Part shown: positions 1 to 6,589 of the stretch, piece by piece
Layout: each line of letters starts with the position of its first letter
Position numbering within the stretch: position 1 is the first letter of the stretch
Origin: Coemansia sp. RSA 1804
Lineage: Eukaryota > Kickxellomycota > Kickxellomycetes > Kickxellales > Kickxellaceae
Length of the DNA stretch: 12,256 bases
Assembly: GCA_027578815.1 (NCBI GenBank)
Contig: JANBTH010000720.1
Location: forward strand, 1 to 12,256
Direction: 5' to 3'
The notes under the pieces: model-generated
Databases searched by the model: none
The model's input: only the letters and a program-made list of their open reading frames with translations
What the model was told of the DNA's origin: nothing
Translations under genes and position numbers: made by a program

Positions 1-61
1 CGCTCTCGCTGCTGTCGTACCGCGGCGCAACTGGGTCCTCCCCGTAGCCAAAGTCCATCAT
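1..61 (-). CDS. N-terminus of an unidentified protein, cut by the left edge
   Basis: On the minus strand two adjacent ATG codons (61-59 and 58-56) open a frame that stays open to the window edge, giving about 20 residues that begin MMDFGYGEDPVAPRYDSSES. The codons are mostly G/C-ending, as in the clear genes of this window, while the sequence just upstream (62 onward) turns abruptly AT-rich. That is the pattern expected at a real start codon. The fragment is too short and too low in motif content to name. It would be transcribed divergently from the SNARE gene that starts at 718. Twenty open codons can occur by chance, so this is only a moderate call. Confidence 0.45.
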   Translation of the reverse strand, partial: MMDFGYGEDPVAPRYDSSES

Positions 62-717
62 TGTCCGGCGCTGTTATAATGACAATACGTGCCTTCTACT
101 TTCTGTGTTGCTGCCGTAATTCAAACCCAGGAATGCGTGTGTGGAATTTATCAGCAATAATAACGATGGATGATACATATGATAATGTTGTGTGAGAGAA
201 GAAGAGGGAAAGACAAACGGGGGGAATCGCTTACGTGTTCTCTCTTTTTTTAGCTGTTGCTCGGTTGCATAACATGGTCTGCAGCAGCCTCCGCTTGTTC
301 TCCAGAGTTCGCTGCTTTTTTTTTATTCTTGCTGCTTGCGCCTCCCTCCTTTATTTTTCTCTTTATGCATCGGCTCCACCCTCTCCTCTTCTTTTTCCAA
401 CTCTCGTTTTGCATGTCTGTCTGGTGAGGATGTTTATTTTTCTTTGGTCATGCTGCTCACCAGCAGCTTTTTGTAAAAGTCCGTCTTCTTTTCCTCCCTT
501 CTTCTTTCTGTCTCCGCTTTCCTTCCCCCCTTCTTTACTTTCTTTTTTTCCATACCTTTAAGGGTTTATTAGCTATCAGGACTTTTTTTACTTATGCATT
601 GAACAAATTGGAACGCTTCTTTTATCTCTAATTACAGCGCTTACTGACAGGCCTTTAACCTTTTATACTTTGCATCTTTAAAACAAGTTTGCTGATACTC
701 TTCCTCATAACGTGGTG
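62..717. promoter_or_regulatory. CT-rich divergent spacer upstream of the SNARE gene
   Basis: This stretch of about 650 bases has no convincing coding region. An open frame at 235-561 begins with GTG, not ATG, and reads as Phe/Ser/Leu-rich low complexity produced by pyrimidine tracts (most extreme at about 479-555), so it is not a gene. Long pyrimidine tracts upstream of start codons are common in fungal promoters. A possible 5'-UTR intron could end at the TTACAG near 633-638, which follows a CTAAT branch-like site, with GT sites near 424 or 472 as donors. That is inference only. The spacer probably drives both the left-edge gene and the SNARE gene. Confidence 0.4.
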
Positions 718-1431
718 ATGTCGTCATCGTTTTCACAGCCCTCTTCCTCATCCTCGTCGGGCATCGTATACGCGCTGGTGTCCCGCGGGCCGGTCATTCT
801 GGCGGAACACACAGCAGCAGGCGTGGGCGGGGGCGGCAACTTCCAGCAGGTGACGCAGGCGATTCTGGACAAGATCCCGCCGAACGACTCGAAACTGACG
901 TACGTGTACGACCGGTTCCTGTTCCACTACATCAGCGAGGGCGGCATCGTGTACCTGTGCGTGGCGGACGACAAGTTCGGGCGGCGGATCCCGTTTGCGT
1001 TTCTCCAGGACATGGCGGAGCGGTTCGTGGCGGCGTACACGGACGGCGAGATCGTCGCGGCGTCGGCGATGGGCCTCGGCTCGTTTGCCCGCACCATTGC
1101 GCACCAGATGGACTACTACTCGCGTAACCCGGCCCAGGTCGACTCGATCAGGCAGGTGCATGGCGAGATCTCGCAGGTCAAGGACGTCATGGTCCAGAAC
1201 ATCGAGCGCGTGCTGGAGCGCGGCGGCCGCATCGACGTCCTTGTGGATAAGACCAACAGCCTCAATAACGCCGCCTTCGCCTTCAGGAAGAGGAGCACGG
1301 CTGTTAAGCGCCAGTACTGGTGGCGCAACCAGAAACTCATGGCGGCCGTCGTGCTCTCCGTTGTTGTCTTCGTCTACCTGCTCATATCCTCTGCATGCGG
1401 CTTCCCGACCTGGAGCAAGTGCCGCAGCTAG
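718..1431 (+). CDS. VAMP7-like longin-domain R-SNARE
   Basis: This is a 237-residue tail-anchored vesicle SNARE of the VAMP7 type. The family acts in fusion with late endosomes, lysosome/vacuole or plasma membrane by pairing with three Q-SNARE helices. A longin domain runs from about residue 15 to 125, with the family-typical stretches GGNFQQVTQAILDKIP, KLTYVYDRFLFHYI and IVYLCVADDKF. The SNARE helix is about 142-202 and keeps the R-SNARE zero-layer arginine at R168 in VLERGGRI, followed by DKTNSL. A juxtamembrane KRQYWWRNQK leads into one hydrophobic anchor (about 207-226), then a short Cys-containing lumenal tail as in animal VAMP7. The start is the ATG at 718; two GTG codons precede it in frame. 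A Ser-rich stretch of about 14 residues before the longin fold is longer than the usual VAMP7 N-terminus. The gene is a single exon. Its 3' end converges on the DSBA-like gene, with an AATAAG at 1492-1497. Confidence 0.93.
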   Translation: MSSSFSQPSSSSSSGIVYALVSRGPVILAEHTAAGVGGGGNFQQVTQAILDKIPPNDSKLTYVYDRFLFHYISEGGIVYLCVADDKFGRRIPFAFLQDMAERFVAAYTDGEIVAASAMGLGSFARTIAHQMDYYSRNPAQVDSIRQVHGEISQVKDVMVQNIERVLERGGRIDVLVDKTNSLNNAAFAFRKRSTAVKRQYWWRNQKLMAAVVLSVVVFVYLLISSACGFPTWSKCRS

Positions 1432-1689
1432 GCCCCTCCCCCTCTCGGGCCCATTCTTCGTTGTGCCCTTCTTTTCTTTGGCGACGGCAGAAATAAGCAA
1501 GTAAAAAAAAGCCCCCCCTCTCACTCATCTATTTCAATTATCCGTCTTTATGGTTCCATCCTTTTTTCTATCATCATGTCAATGTACTTCACTTTTTCCT
1601 TTCTTTCCTTCTATGGCCTATTTTTGTTCAACTGATTCACAGAGGGCATTTGTATATCCAACAATGGAGGAGAGGCTTGGAGTCAAAAA
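1432..1689. other. Convergent 3' spacer between the SNARE and DSBA-like genes
   Basis: This 258-base spacer between two facing stop codons holds T-rich and A-rich tracts, including AATAAG at 1492-1497 followed by a run of A at 1503-1510 on the plus strand. These could serve as 3'-end signals. No open frame of note was seen. Confidence 0.5.
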
Positions 1690-2553
1690 CTAAAGGCTTG
1701 GGTTCCTGCTTCTGACACAGAACCCGGACGCCTGGTTGATCTGTTTCTTCACTCTGTGGTGAGCAATCGCATCAAGCAGCCTGTCGTTTCCCCAGTACAG
1801 GCCGCCGTCATCCGTGGTGAACGAGGGAGCGCCAAACAGCCCGAGATCCACCGCCTCCTGCGTCGCGCCTCTGAGCCCGTCCTTGACGGCCTGCAGCCCT
1901 GCCATCTCCACCGCACGATTTCCGGACGGCAGGCAGGTTCCACCGGGCGCACTGCCTGCCACGTACGTGTCCCAGAGCGCGGCCATCGTGTCGGGGTCGC
2001 CGATGTCTTTGCCGTGGATGAACTCGGTCTCGTACACGCGCCACACGAACTCCGACAGCACCCTCAGTAGCGCGCGGTCCTGCCGCCCGACAGACCCAGA
2101 TCCAGATCCGGGCTCGGTGGTCGCTGGAGCCGACGGTGTCTGTTCGGCTCCGCTGTCGACCGCATTGATGTGCTCGAATCCCTGGGCCAGCAGCCAGGCC
2201 ATGCGTGCGGGAAGAATCGGGTTTGGCGGCCAGTTTTTCATCGGCGTGCCCGGGAACCCGGGGCAGTCGAGGGTGTTGAGCGTCCGCTCGACGTCGTGGA
2301 ACATGTACTTCCCCTTGGTTGGGATCTGCATCGCCGGCAGCGGCTGCTGGCCGATGGCCTTGAACACCGGGCCCAGGAGTATCGGTCTGTACGCGAGGCT
2401 CACCTCGCTGATGTTCGGTTGGCCGTTGCTGGGCAAGGTCTGGCGTGCTGAGCCTTGTGGGACTTCGTTTAGGGCGCGGAATAAGCGGAGCGCCGAGACC
2501 ATCGAGTATGGCGACGAGAACTCGAACCAGAAGCAGAGTGTTGGTGGTGCCAT
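1690..2553 (-). CDS. DSBA-like thioredoxin-fold protein (GST kappa / HCCA isomerase family)
   Basis: This is a 287-residue single-exon protein of the DsbA-like family that includes kappa-class glutathione transferases and 2-hydroxychromene-2-carboxylate isomerases. Known members conjugate or isomerise substrates with glutathione, often in mitochondria or peroxisomes; the substrate here is unknown. The N-terminal strand and active-site region reads FWFEFSSPYS (residues 8-17), with the serines where the family has its catalytic Ser and no CxxC pair. Other family marks are RPILLGPVFKAIG (56-68), KGKYMFHDVERT (80-91), PPNPILPARMAWLLAQ (109-124) and, near the end, GLFGAPSFTTDDGGLYWGNDRL (238-259), the usual cis-Pro and GxDRL segment. 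A low-complexity Gly/Ser/Pro insert (about 134-157) interrupts the helical domain. The start is the ATG at 2553; the TTG two codons upstream is not a plausible eukaryotic start. The C-terminus (PSL) is not a standard peroxisomal signal. Confidence 0.88.
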   Translation of the reverse strand: MAPPTLCFWFEFSSPYSMVSALRLFRALNEVPQGSARQTLPSNGQPNISEVSLAYRPILLGPVFKAIGQQPLPAMQIPTKGKYMFHDVERTLNTLDCPGFPGTPMKNWPPNPILPARMAWLLAQGFEHINAVDSGAEQTPSAPATTEPGSGSGSVGRQDRALLRVLSEFVWRVYETEFIHGKDIGDPDTMAALWDTYVAGSAPGGTCLPSGNRAVEMAGLQAVKDGLRGATQEAVDLGLFGAPSFTTDDGGLYWGNDRLLDAIAHHRVKKQINQASGFCVRSRNPSL

Positions 2554-3181
2554 GGTCAATAAGATTGAATGGATGAGACGCTGTTGGGTTCCTTGATATC
2601 AGAGTAGATTGGTGGTTTGGTTTGAAAGAAGCGCTTTTGCTGGATACAAGAAGGAAAGAAGAGAAAGGAAAGAAGTTAACCCCCTGGGAGACAGTATATG
2701 AATAACTTGCTCGCTTTCTATTGATCGAAAAATAGTAGGATGCGGGGGTTTTTTGCTTTCTAACTTTGGCCCTACGTAATATTTCCATCATATCCAGCAT
2801 ATGAATCCAGAGATCAGATCCGGGCATTTAGAGCAACTTCTAATGCATGACCATTAGCTAGAACTTGGTATTTACTTTTTTCAAGGGATTCCATGAACTT
2901 TTATGTAACATATGGCCTCTATCCACCTGCGCAATGCCGGCTGGAACTGTTTAAAAGGACAAGCACCCGATGGCTAGAGAATGCTTCAACAGCTCTACAA
3001 GCCTCCCCTTGGCTACTAAGTAATATATGTAAGCTCGCTGTTTGTAGATAAGCAAAGCCCAGCACATATAAAGGATATTCCAAAGGAACAGCAGGCCATT
3101 GGAACCATTGGGATCTTTTATGTTCAGGTCCTTGCTATCCAAATCGCAATATTTTCTCTCCTTCTCTCTACCACCACCACA
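2554..3181. promoter_or_regulatory. AT-richer spacer upstream of the DSBA-like gene
   Basis: About 630 bases without a supportable gene. The minus-strand promoter of the DSBA-like gene should lie in the left part. A minus-strand open frame at 2951-3316 has a low-complexity, domain-free translation and overlaps the better-supported plus-strand ORF at 3182, so I do not call it. The right part holds a TATA-like box (3067-3072) and a pyrimidine-rich run followed by ACC repeats up to the ATG at 3182. Confidence 0.4.
3067..3072 (+). promoter_or_regulatory. TATA-like box ahead of the small plus-strand ORF
   Basis: TATAAA lies 110 bases upstream of the ATG at 3182. A pyrimidine-rich run (about 3153-3171) and the start context CACCACAATG follow it. 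The spacing would allow a leader of roughly 80 bases. TATAAA can arise by chance in AT-rich DNA. Confidence 0.35.
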
Positions 3182-3580
3182 ATGTTTTATGTGTTCAATG
3201 GCTCGGATTCTCCCTTGGTTGCCAGATTCACAACTTCTACCAGCAACATTTTGTGGATATATATCAACCCGCAGAGATACACGATGTTCAATTGCATGCC
3301 TATACCCGATGGCCACGCTTTCACTCTTTTTCTACTGAGCCGCTATGGCGTAAGAATAATAATCCTTACCAGAGTATATCGCAATATCTCCATTGCGCCA
3401 AACTACACCATTGTAATGCACGATGTTCTAACTAGCCAGATTATGGACACCTCTCACTTTTTGAATAGGGTGGCCGGCTCTGAGATTCGCGGTATGGGGA
3501 TGTCTGACCATGAGCTGCAATTCCTCGGCGACCTGGTTGGTTGCGCCTTTGATGTGGTTGAAGTGTTTCCATATCTTTAG
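3182..3580 (+). CDS. Unrecognised small protein, possibly spliced
   Basis: An ATG-initiated frame of 132 codons that I do not recognise. It has a TATA-like box upstream, a pyrimidine-rich leader, a good start context (CACCACAATG) and an AATAAA 62 bases past the stop (3642-3647). Inside it is an intron-like stretch, 3350-3439: donor GTAAGA, branch-like TTCTAAC and acceptor CCAG. The intron would be 90 bases, in phase 0, so both spliced (102 residues) and unspliced (132 residues) readings stay open. The C-terminal part (DTSHFLNRV, MSDHELQFLGDLVG, then FDVVEVFPYL) looks like an amphipathic helical segment. No signal peptide, catalytic motif or zinc ligands are evident. It converges on FANCL, with the stop codons about 105 bases apart. 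It could be a real lineage-specific gene, the last exon or exons of a longer gene, or chance. Confidence 0.35.
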   Translation: MFYVFNGSDSPLVARFTTSTSNILWIYINPQRYTMFNCMPIPDGHAFTLFLLSRYGVRIIILTRVYRNISIAPNYTIVMHDVLTSQIMDTSHFLNRVAGSEIRGMGMSDHELQFLGDLVGCAFDVVEVFPYL

Positions 3581-3592
3581 GTGCTCTCCACT

Positions 3593-3598
3593 TTTATT
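3593..3598 (-). terminator. Poly(A)-like signal for FANCL
   Basis: On the minus strand AATAAA lies 86 bases past the inferred FANCL stop codon (3685). It lies past the FANCL stop and just past the 3182-3580 stop, so transcripts of the two genes would overlap at their 3' ends if both signals are used. Confidence 0.4.
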
Positions 3599-3641
3599 TG
3601 GCTGAATAGCTCTTCTTCAGGATACAAATCGAGCTTGAGAT

Positions 3642-3647
3642 AATAAA
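3642..3647 (+). terminator. Poly(A)-like signal for the small plus-strand ORF
   Basis: AATAAA on the plus strand, 62 bases downstream of the stop at 3580 and before the FANCL stop. It supports, but does not prove, a transcription unit over 3182-3580. Confidence 0.35.
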
Positions 3648-3684
3648 TTAGCAACATGATTTCTGTATTAAACGACAGAGAACT

Positions 3685-5396
3685 TCACTTGCTTGTCACA
3701 ACAATATTCTACAAGGCAATCAACAAGCTTCTGGTGTTTAGCAGCCGATATTCAACATCCGTGTCATATAAATGCAATGTATATTGTTTCGACATACAAC
3801 GTAGCTTACCTCGTTGCAGTAAGGGCACTTTCCAAAGTATGTGCTGTAACTCTGGCGCGTGTCCTCCTTCGTCGTAAGCCACTACATTAAAGGCAAGCAA
3901 TAAACGCAACAGCCATATAGAAATAATTGCGTCATTCCCAGCATTCGCTGAGTATTAGTAGTTTGCCAAGAGGTAATGGCATGTATAATGCGGCTACATA
4001 GTTTAACAATATCAACGGGTGCTCTACTCTACCTGAATCAGACAGCTGCGATGGAACGGCTGAGCACAAGGGTCGCTTGAGCATACTTGGTCAGCATCCT
4101 CCCCTTCAACCCTGTAAGCAAAGCAGATGCCGCATTCCAGCTTTATATCTCTTTGATCAAACGATTCGGGTTCTGGCAACTGAAGCCCAAGAATCGTTTC
4201 CACGTTTTCTCTGGCCGTCCTTGTGCTTGACCACACGGTTGGAGTGGCCTTTGCCTTGGCATTCAGCGGCTCTGCTATATTGCTCGGACCGTAGACAGTA
4301 ATCCGTGGGTAGAATCTGTCGGAAGATACTTCAACCAATGCGCTTGCCAGCCTTCCAACTGCCACTCGGCGCCACAGCTCGCTGCGCTTGGGACTTTGCG
4401 GCTGTAGAACGCAAAACGAATTGTCAATATCGTCCAACATCTTCCAGCATTCGCCAAGCTCTTCACATTTCTGCATCTTGCAGAAAAAAGTCGAGACGTA
4501 TTTATGTTTAATACCATGTCTTCTAAATCAAAGCACGCCCCTATATGTAAAGCCCATCACCGTATCTTAAAGAAGCATATGAAGAAATGTCACATACCTT
4601 TCCAAGCGCCTCTAAATACCTGCAGATGCCTATTTCCATTGGAACCGACTCATCCTCAATATCGCTGCTAAATGACTCGCTTATAAAGTTTGCATACACA
4701 TTATGCCTTCGTTTGGAAGCGTCACTATAACGGGTAGAATAAGAACCTTGTTAGATTACCATGCTAATAACCATCCAAAAATGAAAAATTCAACACTGTA
4801 TGTCGCACTGCTGTTAAAATAGGGGCGTTTAAAAAGATTTCTCATACAAGCACTTACTAGAGCCAGAGTGTCAGTATCTGTGTTTCCCTGTCAAACGAAT
4901 CGACGTTCTCCCAGCCTACATGTTGCTCGCAGTCGTCAATGAGACGAGAGTAGAACTTTGACGTGTGCTTTGCAGAACGCTCAAGCGCGCCATTCTATGT
5001 TATGATGATACATACACCGACAGCGCACATGAAAGGCATTAGCATATAGACAGCCAGCTTACAGTAGGATAGTAATATATTGTCGCCTAGTATGATATCC
5101 AGAAAATAACAACAACTTACCAAGACATGCTGGATTTCCTTTACAAACGATAGTGCCGATGTGCACTGCTTGAAGCGAATATCCAGCTCGTTCTTTTTGC
5201 TAGCCAAGTACTGGCTCACCTCTGGTGTGCTCTCGATAGCGTCGACACAGTAGATTCCATTTGCGGCGCTAACATCAATTGCTATCTGGATACATTCCCC
5301 ATTCTCATCCAGCTCTATGCATCCTTTGGCTACCAGCGGATCGAGCGACTGCGGAGGAAGAAGGGGAAAGCTTTTGAAAAACTCGATGCGATCCAT
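3685..5396 (-). CDS. FANCL: FANCL, Fanconi anemia E3 ubiquitin ligase (six exons)
   Basis: FANCL is the RING-type E3 that, with the E2 UBE2T, monoubiquitinates FANCD2/FANCI in interstrand crosslink repair. I reconstructed six exons: 5396-5121, 4994-4858, 4724-4598, 4470-4033 (or from 4476), 3881-3810 and 3708-3685. All junctions keep frame and give about 357 residues; the human protein is 375. Exon 1 is the E2-like fold (FPLLPPQSLDPLV). Exons 2-4 are the RWD/URD region: KFYSRLIDD, LTLWLY|DASKRRH across an exon junction, CWKMLDDIDNSFCVLQP and RRVAVGRL. The C-terminal RING keeps all eight C4HC3 ligands: C293, C296, C310, C315, H320 and C323 in exon 4, then C345 and C348 (FGKCPYC) in exon 5. Donors are GTAAGT, GTAAGT, GTATGT, GTAGAG and GTAAGC; every acceptor is AG. 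The fourth donor is weak, but homology fixes it (CLIQ|WLTTKE). The short last exon (NIVVTSK) is the least certain. The gene is more AT-rich and intron-rich than its neighbours. Confidence 0.88.
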
Positions 5397-5781
5397 TGCG
5401 CTACTACCATCTATCGTCCTTGAACGGTATATATATTGATATTGGTATTGATATTGGTATAGGCGATTGAAAGAAGTGTTACAGAAGAAGGGCTAGCAGA
5501 GTTTGCCAAAGCCAAATGAAGTGGACATGAATCGATCTCCGCTCTAAACTTGAAGCCATTACACAAGAAGATCTCATATATGGGAATTGCCGGATAGGTC
5601 AAGTGGCCAGATTCAGACGATGGCCTTGATCGGTTTGCTGGCGTATAAACACATTCAAGGCTGAGGGTATCTAACTGGAATTGAACACAAATGTAGAAAC
5701 AGCGTCCACAAAAAGGCAGACAAGCGACAACAACACTAGGGAGAGAAAAGACAACCAACGCACTCCTTGGTGGGGAGGTGT
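5397..5781. promoter_or_regulatory. Spacer with FANCL promoter and MIC10 3' end
   Basis: This 385-base spacer lies between two minus-strand genes. It should hold the MIC10 3' untranslated region and the FANCL promoter. The open frame 5411-5758 on the minus strand starts with TTG, contains no ATG and has no recognisable motif, so it is not called. A short AT-rich tandem repeat (5438-5460) sits about 40-65 bases upstream of the FANCL ATG. Confidence 0.45.
5438..5460. repeat. Two-copy tandem repeat, unit GATATTGGTATT
   Basis: Two consecutive copies of the 12-base unit GATATTGGTATT are present, the second lacking its last base. They follow a short TATATAT run. The repeat lies just upstream of the FANCL start codon, probably within its leader or core promoter. 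Confidence 0.8.
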
Positions 5782-6185
5782 CTAAGCTTTCGAGCCCTTG
5801 GACACAGCGGCCGACGCGGCAGCATAGCTGGTTGCGGGCTTTCCAAGCGTCTTTGAGGAGTCAAAGATCCTCTGGGCATCGGCGTATGCTGCACCCACAC
5901 CGGCGCCAGTGAAGAATGTGACCGGCCACATCCGCCGCTTGAACAGCAGCGCCGAGGCAACAATGCCAATGCTAAGGCCGAGTCCGGTTTTGACGAGCAG
6001 GTTGGCGGTCGCCTGGTCAAACTACTTTTATACACACATTTTTTTGCAAAGAAACAGAAAAATATATTGGCATTAGCGCAAGGTAAAGAAATTGGGGAGT
6101 GGTGGTGATTCGAGAAGCAAGAATCTCAGACACTTGCCTTGTCCTGGACGATTTCCTCGCTGGGGATATTCCTTTCGACTGCCAT
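5782..6185 (-). CDS. MIC10: MIC10, MICOS complex subunit (two exons)
   Basis: MIC10 is a small inner-membrane protein whose oligomers bend the mitochondrial membrane at crista junctions, as a core MICOS subunit. Exon 1 (6185-6138) encodes MAVERNIPSEEIVQDK and exon 2 (6021-5782) encodes FDQATANLLVKTG onward, giving 95 residues, normal for the family. Joining gives the conserved entry into the first membrane segment (DK|FDQ, where relatives have KWD). The first hydrophobic hairpin arm carries the glycine motif GLGLSIG, the loop is the basic FKRRMWP, and the second arm carries the GxGxG motif TGAGVGAAYA. All three are hallmarks of MIC10. The intron (6137-6022, 116 bases) has donor GCAAGT, a GC-AG intron, with a CTAAT branch-like site; I found no in-frame GT alternative. 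The gene is divergent from UNC50 with a spacer of about 400 bases. Confidence 0.9.
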
Positions 6186-6589
6186 GTTCAAATGTAGTGT
6201 CTTGATAAGTAAATGTACGAAACAAAAGGGGTTCAATCGGAGCAAAGACAAAGAGAAAGGAGGGGAAAAGACGCAAGAGATGCGTTCTCGCTTTTACACA
6301 GCTCCAAGCTTTATCTGCAAATATGTGACTGTTCGCAAAACATAAGGCGACAAAGCAGGGCGCACAGAATCAACGGCTCAATAGCCTTCTGGTCATGGCT
6401 CGTCAAGCCGCATGACGAAAAAAGGGAAGTGAAGTCAGCTTCCGGAAAAGGACACACAAGGCAAAACAGAAACGACGACGTGCCTCGCTTTTCTCTTCCT
6501 TCTAATTGCTCAGCCTGTTCTTCCAGCTCGCTAAATGTGCTTGTAATCTACCTCTTTCTCTTGTTAATACACAGCTTTGAAACCGCAAA
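6186..6589. promoter_or_regulatory. Divergent MIC10-UNC50 promoter region
   Basis: This 404-base spacer separates the start codons of two divergently transcribed genes and must hold both promoters. A plus-strand frame at 6213-6593 is open but has a biased, motif-free translation that runs into the UNC50 start, so it is rejected as a gene. Close to UNC50 a pyrimidine-rich run ends in TTAATACACAG (6566-6576), which resembles a 3' splice site. A 5'-UTR intron is possible but unproven. Confidence 0.5.

Noticed and set aside
235..561. 108-codon plus-strand ORF in the left spacer
   Set aside because: It starts with GTG and its Phe/Ser/Leu/Pro-rich translation simply reflects pyrimidine tracts. There is no motif or coding-like codon use.
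712..717. SNARE start two codons earlier, giving Met-Val before the first ATG
   Set aside because: Codons 712-714 and 715-717 are GTG. In a eukaryotic nuclear gene the ATG at 718 is the expected start.
1189..1230. Apparent replacement of the R-SNARE zero-layer arginine by glutamine (MVQNIE)
   Set aside because: The zero-layer residue in R-SNAREs is the arginine in the following LER/QRG motif, and that arginine (R168, VLERGG) is present. The glutamine is at another position.
748..1524. 258-codon minus-strand ORF opposite the SNARE gene
   Set aside because: It is a shadow frame produced by G/C-biased third positions of the SNARE gene; its translation is Arg/His/Val-rich with no domain.
1690..1698. 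Peroxisomal targeting signal at the DSBA-like protein C-terminus
   Set aside because: The protein ends in PSL. The middle position should be basic (SKL/ARL type), so this does not fit the PTS1 consensus.
1808..2827. 339-codon minus-strand ORF overlapping the DSBA-like gene
   Set aside because: It lies in a different frame of the same strand and becomes Arg/Pro/Gly-rich where it overlaps the real gene, a typical GC shadow.
2951..3316. 121-codon minus-strand ORF in the AT-rich spacer
   Set aside because: No domain or coding bias was seen, and it overlaps the plus-strand ORF that has better flanking signals.
5411..5758. 115-codon minus-strand ORF between FANCL and MIC10
   Set aside because: It starts with TTG and contains no methionine codon. 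I found no splice link to a neighbouring exon and no recognisable motif.
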